From JALYGJ01 sp036558545 (GTDB lineage: Bacteria; Chloroflexota; Limnocylindria; Limnocylindrales; CSP1-4): a stretch of DNA of 14,057 nt. Positions 7,106-14,057 of the stretch are shown here, piece after piece (positions within the stretch are counted from its first letter, which is position 1; each line of letters starts with the position of its first letter). The position numbers and the translations under genes were made by a program. The stretch spans positions 1 through 14,057 of the forward strand of contig DATBFJ010000003.1 in NCBI GenBank assembly GCA_036558545.1, in the 5' to 3' direction. A model generated the notes under the pieces. The model saw nothing but the letters and a program-made list of their open reading frames with translations. It was not told the DNA's origin and searched no databases.

Positions 7106-9583
7106 TTAGGCGCTTGCCTCGACCGGGATCTTCTCCTCGAGAGGCTGGATCGACAGACCGGCGTCCTCGGCCTTGTCGATGACCACGGTCATGCCCGGCT
7201 GGAAACGACCCATCAGCAGGGCCTCGGCGAGCTGGTCCTCGACCATGTTCTGGATCACGCGCCGCAGCGGGCGCGCGCCGTAGTCGATGTCGTAGCCCAG
7301 CTTGATGATGTGATCCTTGGCTTCCTGCGTGATCTGCAGCTCGATCTGCTGCGCCTTGAGCTGATCCCGGACGCGATCGAGCAGCAACTCCACGATCAGC
7401 CTGATCTGCTCGATCTGCAACGATCGGAAGACGACGACTGAGTCGACGCGGTTGAGGAACTCCGGCCGGAACTGCGTCTTGAGCTGGTCGAGCACCTTCT
7501 CGCGCATCCGGTCATATTGCTGCTGCTCTTCCTTGGCCTGGTCGGTGGCGACCGGGCGGAAGCCCAGGCTGGTGTCCTTGAGGAGCGACTTGGCGCCGAC
7601 GTTGCTGGTCATGATGATGACCGTGTTGCGAAAGTCGACACGTCGGCCCTTGGCGTCCGTCAGGTGCCCATCCTCGAGGATCTGGAGCAGGATGTTGAAG
7701 ACCTCCGGATGGGCCTTCTCGATCTCGTCAAGGAGCACGACGCTGTAGCTCTTGCGCCGTACGGCCTCTGTCAGCTGGCCGCCCTCGTCAAAGCCGACGT
7801 AACCGGGAGGAGCGCCGACCAGGCGCGACACGTTGTGGCGCTCCATGAACTCGCTCATGTCGATCTTGATCAGCGAATCCTCTGACCCGAACATGAACTC
7901 GGCGAGTGCCTTGGCCAGCCACGTCTTGCCCACGCCCGTGGGGCCCAGGAAGATGAAGGAGCCGATCGGACGCTTGGGATCCTTGAGGCCCGCGCGAGCG
8001 CGGCGCACTGCCTTTGAGATGGTGTCGATCGCCTCGTCTTGGCCGATCACCTTCTCCCGGAGGGCATCCTCCATGTGCATCAACCGCTCGGATTCCTCCT
8101 GCGCGATGCGCGTGACCGGAATTCCCGTCCACATGGCGACAACTGCGGCGATGTCTTCGTCCGTCACCTCGGATGCCTCAACCTGGCGAGAGTTGTTCCA
8201 CTCGCCGCGAAGCGCCTCAACGGCGTCCTTGGCCTTGGCCTCCGCATCGCGCAGATTGGCCGCGACCTCGTAGTCCTGGTCGTTGATCGCGGCTTCCTTC
8301 TCCTTGGTGACACGATCCAGCTCGCGCTGAGCCTCCTTGAGCTCGGGCGGAGCGCTCGCGGTCCGCAACCGGACGCGACTGGCCGCCTCATCGATAAGGT
8401 CGATCGCCTTGTCGGGAAGATGGCGGTCGGTGATGTAGCGAATGGACAGGTCCGCTGCTGCTCGAAGCGCCTCGTCCGTGATCTTGACCTTGTGGTGCTC
8501 CTCGTATCGAGAGCGAATGCCGAACAGGATGTCGACGGTCTGCTCGAGCGTCGGCTCCTCGACCATGACCGGTTGGAAGCGCCGCTCGAGCGCAGCGTCG
8601 CGCTCGATGTACTTGCGGTATTCGTCGAGCGTGGTCGCGCCGATGCACTGCAGCTCACCGCGCGCGAGCGGCGGCTTGAGGATGTTGGCGGCGTCGATGG
8701 CGCCCTCGGCGGCGCCGGCGCCGACGAGCGTGTGCAGCTCGTCAATGAACAGCACCGCGTCGTTGGTTGAGCGCAGCTCCTCGATGATCTTCTTGAGGCG
8801 CTCCTCGAACTCACCGCGGTATTTAGTCCCGGCGACAAGCGAACCGATGTCGAGTGTCAGGACTCGCTTGTTAATGAGCGTCTCTGGTACGTCACCGCTG
8901 ACGATGCGTTGCGCAAGGCCTTCGGCGATGGCCGTCTTGCCGACGCCTGGCTCGCCGATCAGCGCGGGGTTGTTCTTGGTCCGGCGGCTGAGGATCTGGA
9001 TGACCCGCTCGATCTCCTTCTCGCGGCCGATGACGGGATCGATCTTGCCCGAGCGAACTGCATCGGTCAGGTTGATGCCCAGCTGGTCGACCGTGGGGGT
9101 CTTGCTGGCACGCTTGGTTTCGGTCGCGGGGCCTGCGCTCGAGCTCTGTGACAGGACGCGAATGACCTCGTGGCGAACCTTGTCCAGGTTGACGCCGAGG
9201 CTCTCGAGCACGCCCGCGGCAATGCCCTCACCTTCGCGTACCAGGCCCAGCAGCAGATGCTCCGTGCCGATGTAGTTGTGGCCCAACCGACGTGCCTCGT
9301 CGATCGCCAATTCGATGACGCGCTTGGCGCGTGGTGTCAGCCCGACTTCGCCGACGACCGGTCGGTCGCCGCGGCCGATGATGAATTCCACTGCGGTACG
9401 GACCTTGGCAAGCTCGACGTTCATGTTCTCGAGCACACGCGCGGCGACGCCCTCGCCCTCGCGGACCAGACCGAGCAGGAGATGCTCCGTGCCTATGTAG
9501 TTGTGGTTGAACCGCTGCGCCTCGTCCTGAGCAAGTGTCAGGACCTTGCGCGCGCGGTCCGTGAACTTGTCGAAGCGATCCAT
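7106..9583 (-). CDS. clpC: ATP-dependent Clp protease ATP-binding subunit ClpC
   Basis: ClpC is a Hsp100 AAA+ unfoldase that feeds substrates to ClpP during protein quality control and stress. The 825-aa product shows two Clp_N repeats (about 4-70 and 80-146), AAA1 with Walker A GEPGVGKT (210-217) and Walker B VLFIDE (277-282), a UVR/middle segment (about 415-456), and AAA2 with GPTGVGKT (547-554) and VVLLDE (615-620). An LGF loop (673-675) fits the ClpP-docking tripeptide. The two N-terminal repeats share an identical 19-residue core, HNYIGTEHLLLGLVREGEG (27-45 and 102-120). The ATG at 9583 was preferred to an in-frame GTG at 9616 because similarity starts at MDRFDKFTDRAR and a TAGG element lies 6 nt upstream. 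The gene opens the operon after the rpsA terminator. No ctsR, mcsA or mcsB is adjacent, unlike in Bacillus; a CIRCE-like repeat lies upstream. Confidence 0.97.
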   Translation of the reverse strand: MDRFDKFTDRARKVLTLAQDEAQRFNHNYIGTEHLLLGLVREGEGVAARVLENMNVELAKVRTAVEFIIGRGDRPVVGEVGLTPRAKRVIELAIDEARRLGHNYIGTEHLLLGLVREGEGIAAGVLESLGVNLDKVRHEVIRVLSQSSSAGPATETKRASKTPTVDQLGINLTDAVRSGKIDPVIGREKEIERVIQILSRRTKNNPALIGEPGVGKTAIAEGLAQRIVSGDVPETLINKRVLTLDIGSLVAGTKYRGEFEERLKKIIEELRSTNDAVLFIDELHTLVGAGAAEGAIDAANILKPPLARGELQCIGATTLDEYRKYIERDAALERRFQPVMVEEPTLEQTVDILFGIRSRYEEHHKVKITDEALRAAADLSIRYITDRHLPDKAIDLIDEAASRVRLRTASAPPELKEAQRELDRVTKEKEAAINDQDYEVAANLRDAEAKAKDAVEALRGEWNNSRQVEASEVTDEDIAAVVAMWTGIPVTRIAQEESERLMHMEDALREKVIGQDEAIDTISKAVRRARAGLKDPKRPIGSFIFLGPTGVGKTWLAKALAEFMFGSEDSLIKIDMSEFMERHNVSRLVGAPPGYVGFDEGGQLTEAVRRKSYSVVLLDEIEKAHPEVFNILLQILEDGHLTDAKGRRVDFRNTVIIMTSNVGAKSLLKDTSLGFRPVATDQAKEEQQQYDRMREKVLDQLKTQFRPEFLNRVDSVVVFRSLQIEQIRLIVELLLDRVRDQLKAQQIELQITQEAKDHIIKLGYDIDYGARPLRRVIQNMVEDQLAEALLMGRFQPGMTVVIDKAEDAGLSIQPLEEKIPVEASA

Positions 9584-9609
9584 CCTGCGCCTAATCCCCA
9601 GCAGGGCGC

Positions 9610-9635
9610 TCAGCACGCCCTTTTTCGAATGCTAA
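9610..9635 (-). promoter_or_regulatory. Imperfect CIRCE-like inverted repeat upstream of clpC
   Basis: On the clpC coding strand TTAGCATTC is followed after 8 nt by GCGTGCTGA. The HrcA operator CIRCE is TTAGCACTC-N9-GAGTGCTAA, so 15 of 18 arm positions match but the spacer is one base short. It lies 27-52 nt before the clpC ATG, a normal place for a heat-shock operator. A GC hairpin (9640-9654, GGCGGC-AGG-GCCGCC on the plus strand) sits directly beside it. HrcA control is a guess; the spacer change lowers confidence. Confidence 0.35.
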
Positions 9636-9752
9636 CACCGGCGGCAGGGCCGCCGACCCCTCTCCGGTACCTGTCCGGGAGGCTCCAAATCGGTACCTAA
9701 GTGCACTACACCGACATGGCCGCCGACGTTTCCGAGGTGGCGGGGCATGTGC

Positions 9753-9807
9753 TGAAAAACTAAAGAAACACTGACCGCTGGCGTCGCCCAAGCGCCACCG
9801 CGGTCAG
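9753..9807 (-). terminator. Intrinsic terminator of rpsA
   Basis: On the rpsA strand, 57 nt after the stop codon, CTGACCGC + (2-nt bulge) + TGGCG pairs with CGCCA + GCGGTCAG, a 13-bp GC-rich stem. The T-rich tract TGTTTCTTTAGTTTTTC follows. The geometry is that of a Rho-independent terminator and separates rpsA from clpC. The remaining 169 nt up to clpC (9584-9752) hold the clpC leader and presumably its promoter, which I could not place with confidence. Two GGTACC hexamers (9666-9671 and 9692-9697) lie in it, 26 bp apart. Confidence 0.9.
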
Positions 9808-9864
9808 TTGATTGAGTGGACTACCCGAATTCTACGCCCGATCGGCCGGATCAGGCCGGCGAGC

Positions 9865-12093
9865 TCAGCTGGCCGACTCGTCCTTGTCCGCGCCCTCGGC
9901 CGGAGCGGCGTCGTCTGCGCCCTCCGCAGGCTCCTCGCCGGTCTCGGGCAGCGCGGAACCTGTCGGCTCGGCAGGGCCTTCGGCCGGATCAGCTGCCGTC
10001 TCCGGCAGTGCCTCTTCCTCGTCCGTAGCCGGAGCGGCAGCCTCGGCCTTGGCGCTGGCTTTGCTCTTCTTGGCGGGCTTGGCTGCCTGCTCCGCAGGCT
10101 CTTCGGCTGCAGGCGCCTCGGCGACTGCCTCAGCGGCGGGTGCCTCAGCGACTGCGTCGGCGGCAGCTGCCTCAGCGGCGGGTGCCTCAGCGACCGCCTC
10201 GGCCGTGGGGGCTTCGGCGGCCACTTCCTGCTCGGGAGCTGTCGTCAGCTCCGCTGCGGCAGCGTCCGTACCGCCTTCCTCGGCGTCCTCGCCCTCGGCG
10301 GCTTCGCGAGCTGCCTCCGTTTCCGCCATCTGCTGGCGAACCTGGGCGAACGCGGCGGCGAGCGTGTTGTCGATACCGCCCTCCGGCTCCTGGATCGCCT
10401 GGCTCATGTCGTAGCCCCGACCCTCAGTGCGACCGCGGCTGCGCTCGCGCGGGGCGGCCGGGCGCTCGGGCCGTGCCGGAGCTTCCTCTGCCTGCTTGAG
10501 GCTGAGGCCGAGGCGATGGCGCTCCTGTTCGAGCGAGATGATCTTGAGCTTGAGCGTCTGCCCTTCGTGGACCACGTCACCGGGATGCGCGACACGCTGG
10601 TGCGACAGCTCGCTGATATGGATCAGGCCCTCGAGACCGTCCCTCACGCGCACGAATGCCCCGAAGTTGACGATCTTCGTGACCGTGCCGTCGATGATGT
10701 CGCCGACCTTCAGGTCCGCGACAGTGGAGTGCCACGGGTCGGGCTGCAGGCGGCGGATCGACAGGCTTATGCGGCCACGCTCGTGGTTGATGTCGATGAC
10801 CTCGGCCTCGACCTCCTCACCCACGCGATAACCGGCCTCAGGGTTATTGACCTTGTTCCACGACAGCTCGCTCTTGTGGACCAGGCCATCGATGCCGCCC
10901 AGGTCGATGAAGACGCCGAAGGGCGCGATCGAGCGGACCGTGCCGGTGACCTTCTGACCCACGGCCAGGCTGCTGAAGAGCTCGTCGCGCTTCTCGCGCC
11001 GTTCCTCGTACAGCGCGACCTTCTCCGAAAGGATGAGTCGGTTGGCCTTGCGGTTGACCTCGAGGATCTTCAAGCGCAGCTTCCGGCCGACATATGGCTG
11101 GAGCTTCTCGGCGATCTCCTGCGCGGCGTCACGTGGCTGCTCGTTCTGGGGTCGGCGCGGGAAGTCGACGATCTGGCTGATCGGCACGAAGCCGCGAATG
11201 CCACAGTCGACTATCAGGCCGCCCTTGTTGTGGTCGATGACGGGCGCCTCGATGATGGCGCCGGCGTCCAGCTGCTCCTGCATCGCGCGCCACTTGCGCT
11301 CGAGCCCGGCGCGCCGGAGCGAGAGCACTGCGTGGCCTTCCTGCGACTCTGGCTGGAGGACGTAGACGAGGACCTGGTCGCCAATGTTCAGCTGAGGCTG
11401 TGCCTCGGCGTTGCGGCCGTACAGCTCGCGGTTGCTGATGACGCCCTCGGACTTGGCGCCGATGTCGACGAGGATCTCGTCCTTGTCGATGCGCACGACC
11501 GTGCCCTCAACGACGTCGCCGTGCTTGAGGCTGCGGATCTCCGTGGCCTGCTCGTTGAGCAGCTCTTCCATAGTCGTTGGCTCAGGGCCGTCGTACACGC
11601 GCGGGGCGGGCCGTGGCTCTGCGGCAGGGGCGGCACCGTTGGTCGCCGCCGCGGAGGGCGTCTCCGCCTCGTCCATGCGTGCGACTGCCTCGTCCGCCTG
11701 CTCGGCGACCTGATCGGCGGCGCCAAGCGGGCGCCCGTCGGGCTCCTCGTCCGAATCGGTAGCGGCATCAGGCGCAACGGCGGCCGCGGCGTCGTCGACA
11801 TCGGCCGCTGGTGCGTCGGCCATGTCGTCGGCGGTCAGCAGGCTCTCTGCGCCTGCCTCTCCCTTCTCGTCCGCGGTGTCCTGTTCCGAGGTGCGCTCGG
11901 CTGTCACTTCAGCGGTATCTGTCGCTGGGTCGGACGTGCTCGATGCTGCGGTGTCGACGGCTTCTGCCTGCGCGCCATTCGCGTCTGCTGCCGCCTGCGG
12001 AACCTCTGTCTCTGGGGTAGCTGCCTCTGAAGCCTGTGCCTCAGTAGGCTGCGTATCCGCCTCTTCGGTCCCTTCCATGCGCTCTACGGTCAA
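9865..12093 (-). CDS. rpsA: Small ribosomal subunit protein S1 with very long acidic N- and C-terminal tails
   Basis: S1 binds mRNA on the 30S subunit and helps translation initiation. The 742-aa product has four S1/OB repeats: about 192-261 (GDVVEGTVVRIDKDEILVDIG), 276-357, 378-447 (GQKVTGTVRSIAPFGVFIDLG) and 463-533 (GDIIDGTVTKIVNFGAFVRV). They are flanked by a 170-residue acidic Ala/Glu/Asp/Thr-rich N-terminal tail and a 209-residue C-terminal tail. That tail holds an Arg-rich patch (541-559), VAEAPAAEA repeats (about 624-664) and a KPAKKSK cluster (672-678). Four-domain S1 proteins are usually about 350-450 aa, so half of this protein is extra. The TTG at 12093 is the best start because GGAGGA lies 11 nt upstream; an in-frame ATG at 12078 would remove five residues and is 26 nt from that SD. 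The gene is monocistronic, bounded by its own terminator and a divergent gene. Confidence 0.93.
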   Translation of the reverse strand: MTVERMEGTEEADTQPTEAQASEAATPETEVPQAAADANGAQAEAVDTAASSTSDPATDTAEVTAERTSEQDTADEKGEAGAESLLTADDMADAPAADVDDAAAAVAPDAATDSDEEPDGRPLGAADQVAEQADEAVARMDEAETPSAAATNGAAPAAEPRPAPRVYDGPEPTTMEELLNEQATEIRSLKHGDVVEGTVVRIDKDEILVDIGAKSEGVISNRELYGRNAEAQPQLNIGDQVLVYVLQPESQEGHAVLSLRRAGLERKWRAMQEQLDAGAIIEAPVIDHNKGGLIVDCGIRGFVPISQIVDFPRRPQNEQPRDAAQEIAEKLQPYVGRKLRLKILEVNRKANRLILSEKVALYEERREKRDELFSSLAVGQKVTGTVRSIAPFGVFIDLGGIDGLVHKSELSWNKVNNPEAGYRVGEEVEAEVIDINHERGRISLSIRRLQPDPWHSTVADLKVGDIIDGTVTKIVNFGAFVRVRDGLEGLIHISELSHQRVAHPGDVVHEGQTLKLKIISLEQERHRLGLSLKQAEEAPARPERPAAPRERSRGRTEGRGYDMSQAIQEPEGGIDNTLAAAFAQVRQQMAETEAAREAAEGEDAEEGGTDAAAAELTTAPEQEVAAEAPTAEAVAEAPAAEAAAADAVAEAPAAEAVAEAPAAEEPAEQAAKPAKKSKASAKAEAAAPATDEEEALPETAADPAEGPAEPTGSALPETGEEPAEGADDAAPAEGADKDESAS
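10125..10194 (-). repeat. 28-bp perfect direct repeat coding the VAEAPAAEA units of S1
   Basis: Bases 10125-10152 and 10167-10194 are identical over 28 nt and offset by exactly 42 nt, so the repeat keeps the reading frame (14 codons). It encodes part of the VAEAPAAEA array in the S1 C-terminal tail. Looser copies extend the array across about 10102-10224. Such repeats can expand or contract by slippage, so the tail length may vary between strains. Confidence 0.85.
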
Positions 12094-12103
12094 ACTTGTG
12101 ATG

Positions 12104-12128
12104 TCCTCCGATCAATAGCTCCCCGGAG
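12104..12128 (-). promoter_or_regulatory. rpsA Shine-Dalgarno sequence with a possible occluding stem
   Basis: On the rpsA strand GGAGGA (12109-12104) is a strong Shine-Dalgarno site 11 nt from the TTG at 12093 and decides the start choice. Just upstream, CTCCG (12128-12124) can pair with CGGAG (12110-12106) across a 13-nt loop, which would cover the SD. The stem is only 5 bp, so a regulatory role is tentative. S1 is known to repress its own translation through its leader in E. coli. Confidence 0.5.
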
Positions 12129-12265
12129 AACAACAAGACCCGAGCTGCACGCCCGGGCCTCCGATCCGCTGGTTGGTCATCCGTGTCCGTGAGTGGGCTC
12201 TTCAGACTCCTTCCGTACCGCAGGCACGCGCGAGCTCTTCTTGATGCTCCCCGTAGGGCCGAGGC

Positions 12266-12295
12266 ATGTTACCACGCACCTGAGCGCGCCTACAA
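12266..12295 (-). promoter_or_regulatory. rpsA: Candidate rpsA promoter
   Basis: On the minus strand TTGTAG (12295-12290) and TAACAT (12271-12266) are separated by 18 bp and each match the sigma-70 -35 and -10 consensus at 4 of 6 positions. Transcription would begin near 12259, leaving a leader of about 165 nt before rpsA. No other -35/-10 pair in the intergenic region looked as good by eye. Confidence 0.4.
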
Positions 12296-12296
12296 T
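12269..12296 (+). promoter_or_regulatory. fpg: Candidate fpg promoter, overlapping the rpsA promoter
   Basis: On the plus strand TTACCA (12269-12274) and TACAAT (12291-12296) lie 16 bp apart; the -10 matches the consensus at 5 of 6 positions and the -35 at 4 of 6. Transcription would begin near 12303, giving a short leader of about 46 nt before the fpg ATG. The boxes overlap those of the opposing rpsA promoter candidate. Confidence 0.4.
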
Positions 12297-12348
12297 CGCG
12301 CGCCATGCCCGTGACGAGCGCGATCCATGCCTGTTTCTAGAGGCGCAG

Positions 12349-13257
12349 ATGCCTGAGCTGCCCGACCTCGCGATACTCGCTGACGCGCTCGATCAGGCGC
12401 TCGCGGGACGGCGCATGACAGGCGCCAAAGTTCCTCAAACTCTGGTGTTACGCGGCACTCCCGCTGAGCTCACCGCTTTTGACGGACAGCTGCTCAAATC
12501 CGTCCGCCGCCGCGGCAAATTCCTTTTATTCGATTTCGATCGCGACCAGATCGTCTTCAACCCGATGCTGACCGGCCGCCTGGGGCTGGCGATTGCCGGG
12601 GCGAAGCCGTGGCCGCAGTGGGCCGCGGCGTTCCATTTTTCGGCCGTCGATGAGCGCGCGCGAAACGATCTGCTGATGGATCGCGCGCGCGACCACTCCG
12701 GTCCCGATCACGACTGGCCGGGCGCGGCGGACTGGCTACCGCCGAGTGACGTCGGCGTCGAGATGCGCTACCGCGACGCGACCCGGATGGGCAAGATCTA
12801 CTTGATGCCGGCCGGGGTCAAACGCCAGGTCGCGGGCTGGGATGAGCAGGGTCCCGACGCGGACGATCCGTCTTTGACGCTCGATGAATGGCGCAAGCGC
12901 ATCGCCAAATACAGTGGGGAGCTGAAAAACATGCTGCGCAACCAGGAGTTCGTGTCCGGCATCGGCAATGCCTATTCCGACGAGATCCTGTGGGCAGCGC
13001 GCCTGCTGCCGTTCCGCAAACGCTCTTCGCTGGCCGCGGCTGAAGTCGACGATTTGTACAACGCGGTGCGCGAGGTCTTGCCGTCGGCAATCGCGGAGCT
13101 GCACCAGCGCGTGCCTCCGCGCCTCGAGGTGGAACAACGTGACTTCCTCAAGGTCCACCGCAAGGGAGGCGAGCCGTGTCCGCGTTGTGGCACGCGTCTG
13201 TCCCAGGTTTCGGCCGGTGGCTTCGACACGACGTTCTGCCGCGGTTGCCAACGCTAG
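12349..13257 (+). CDS. fpg: Formamidopyrimidine-DNA glycosylase family protein (Fpg/MutM/Nei-like)
   Basis: Fpg-family enzymes excise oxidised bases and cleave abasic sites in base excision repair. The 302-aa product starts MPELPDLA, giving the catalytic Pro2 and Glu3. It has the conserved Lys57 (RRRGKFLLF), NPMLTGRLG (71-79), the helix-two-turn-helix region with LKNMLRNQEFVSGIGNAYSDEIL (192-214; key Asn207), and a C-terminal zinc finger with C277, C280, C297 and C300. The arginine expected five residues before the third zinc Cys is Phe292 (GGFDTTFC). The ATG at 12349 was chosen because processing must expose Pro2 at the N-terminus, and AGAGG lies 5 nt upstream; the frame is open back to 12193 without family similarity. 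It is the only plus-strand gene, divergent from rpsA and convergent with the rRNA genes. Whether it prefers 8-oxoguanine or pyrimidine lesions cannot be told from sequence. Confidence 0.93.
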   Translation: MPELPDLAILADALDQALAGRRMTGAKVPQTLVLRGTPAELTAFDGQLLKSVRRRGKFLLFDFDRDQIVFNPMLTGRLGLAIAGAKPWPQWAAAFHFSAVDERARNDLLMDRARDHSGPDHDWPGAADWLPPSDVGVEMRYRDATRMGKIYLMPAGVKRQVAGWDEQGPDADDPSLTLDEWRKRIAKYSGELKNMLRNQEFVSGIGNAYSDEILWAARLLPFRKRSSLAAAEVDDLYNAVREVLPSAIAELHQRVPPRLEVEQRDFLKVHRKGGEPCPRCGTRLSQVSAGGFDTTFCRGCQR

Positions 13258-13262
13258 GAATC

Positions 13263-13298
13263 AAAAAACGCCGCGCGGATTGTCGTTCCGCGGCGGCG
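13263..13298 (-). terminator. Intrinsic terminator of the rRNA operon
   Basis: On the minus strand, just after 5S, an 11-bp GC stem with one bulged base (plus-strand arms 13269-13279 and 13287-13298) is followed by TTTTTTGATTC. This is a strong Rho-independent terminator for the rRNA operon. On the plus strand it is followed only by CGAATTT, so it would be a weak terminator for the convergent fpg gene. The decamer GAATCAAAAA occurs on both sides (13258-13267 and 13308-13317). Confidence 0.85.
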
Positions 13299-13320
13299 CG
13301 AATTTGAGAATCAAAAAGGA

Positions 13321-13438
<118 letters not shown>

Positions 13439-13533
13439 TCCTTTAAGCAGTGACGACGTGATCAGTGATCTTCGAAAAAGTGATGATTTACCGAACCTCA
13501 ATTAGCCGGCCCAATGGGTCAGCTGTTGAAAGA
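13439..13533 (-). other. 23S-5S internal transcribed spacer
   Basis: The spacer of about 95 nt between the 23S 3' end and the 5S 5' end contains no tRNA gene or open frame that I can support. It is more AT-rich than its surroundings. Boundaries depend on the inferred rRNA ends. Confidence 0.75.

Positions 13534-14057
<524 letters not shown>

Noticed and set aside
8039..8770. Long plus-strand frame within clpC (and similar ones within radA at 5698-6351 and 6391-7182, and cysS at 2808-3479)
   Set aside because: They are antisense shadows of well-supported genes, with no family similarity and no plausible ribosome binding site or intergenic position.
9584..9752. CtsR (GGTCAAA heptamer) or ClgR-type operators before clpC
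   Set aside because: No tandem GGTCAAA heptads and no convincing match to a ClgR site were seen on either strand.
9808..12030. A 740-codon plus-strand open frame opposite rpsA
   Set aside because: It mirrors the Ala/Glu/Asp-rich codons of rpsA, in which the antisense strand of GC-rich repeats has few stops. It has a leucine/arginine-rich nonsense composition and no recognisable domain, while the minus frame encodes clear S1 domains.
12193..12348. N-terminal extension of fpg by 52 codons
   Set aside because: Fpg needs Pro2 exposed after Met removal for catalysis, and the ATG at 12349 has its own Shine-Dalgarno site. The upstream codons show no similarity to the family.

Overview
The window reads as chromosomal core DNA from a GC-rich bacterium, not an accessory or mobile region. 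Gene order, the EF-Tu N-terminus and the long Ala/Glu- and Arg/Pro-rich tails on housekeeping proteins fit a high-GC Chloroflexota-like lineage (Limnocylindria/Dormibacteria-type). That placement is inferred from recognition only and is low to moderate in confidence. No mobile elements, CRISPR arrays, prophage genes or defence genes are visible.

Layout, right to left along the dominant minus strand. (a) 13321-14057: the 3' end of a 23S rRNA gene and a complete 5S rRNA gene, closed by a strong intrinsic terminator; the rest of the rRNA operon lies beyond the right edge. (b) 12349-13257: fpg/mutM, a DNA glycosylase and the only plus-strand gene, convergent with the rRNA genes and divergent from rpsA. 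(c) 9865-12093: rpsA (ribosomal protein S1), with four S1 domains between very long acidic tails, ended by a clear terminator at 9753-9807. (d) 4595-9583: clpC, radA and a membrane-anchored PIN-TRAM protein. (e) 623-4602: a fused ispD-ispF gene, cysS and the 23S rRNA 2'-O-methyltransferase gene rlmB. (f) 1-584: tRNA-Thr(UGU), tRNA-Tyr(GUA), tRNA-Thr(GGU) and the start of tuf (EF-Tu), which runs off the left edge.

From clpC to tuf all genes share a strand, gaps are short or negative (overlaps of 4 or 8 nt at three junctions), and I see no convincing terminator. They may form one long transcription unit. The order is a compacted form of the Gram-positive clpC-radA-(disA)-yacL-ispD-ispF-(gltX-cysE)-cysS-(mrnC)-rlmB cluster. 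Here it is joined to the thr-tyr-thr-tuf tRNA/EF-Tu cluster familiar from tufB loci. The shared theme is protein quality control and repair (ClpC, RadA), isoprenoid precursors (IspDF), and translation (CysRS, RlmB, tRNAs, EF-Tu, S1, rRNA).

I found no clearly new system. The items most worth checking are unusual features inside known proteins: a KMARR signature in CysRS, substitutions around the IspF metal site, a missing finger arginine in Fpg, and long low-complexity tails on RlmB and S1. Regulatory candidates are a near-CIRCE inverted repeat before clpC and overlapping face-to-face promoters between rpsA and fpg.
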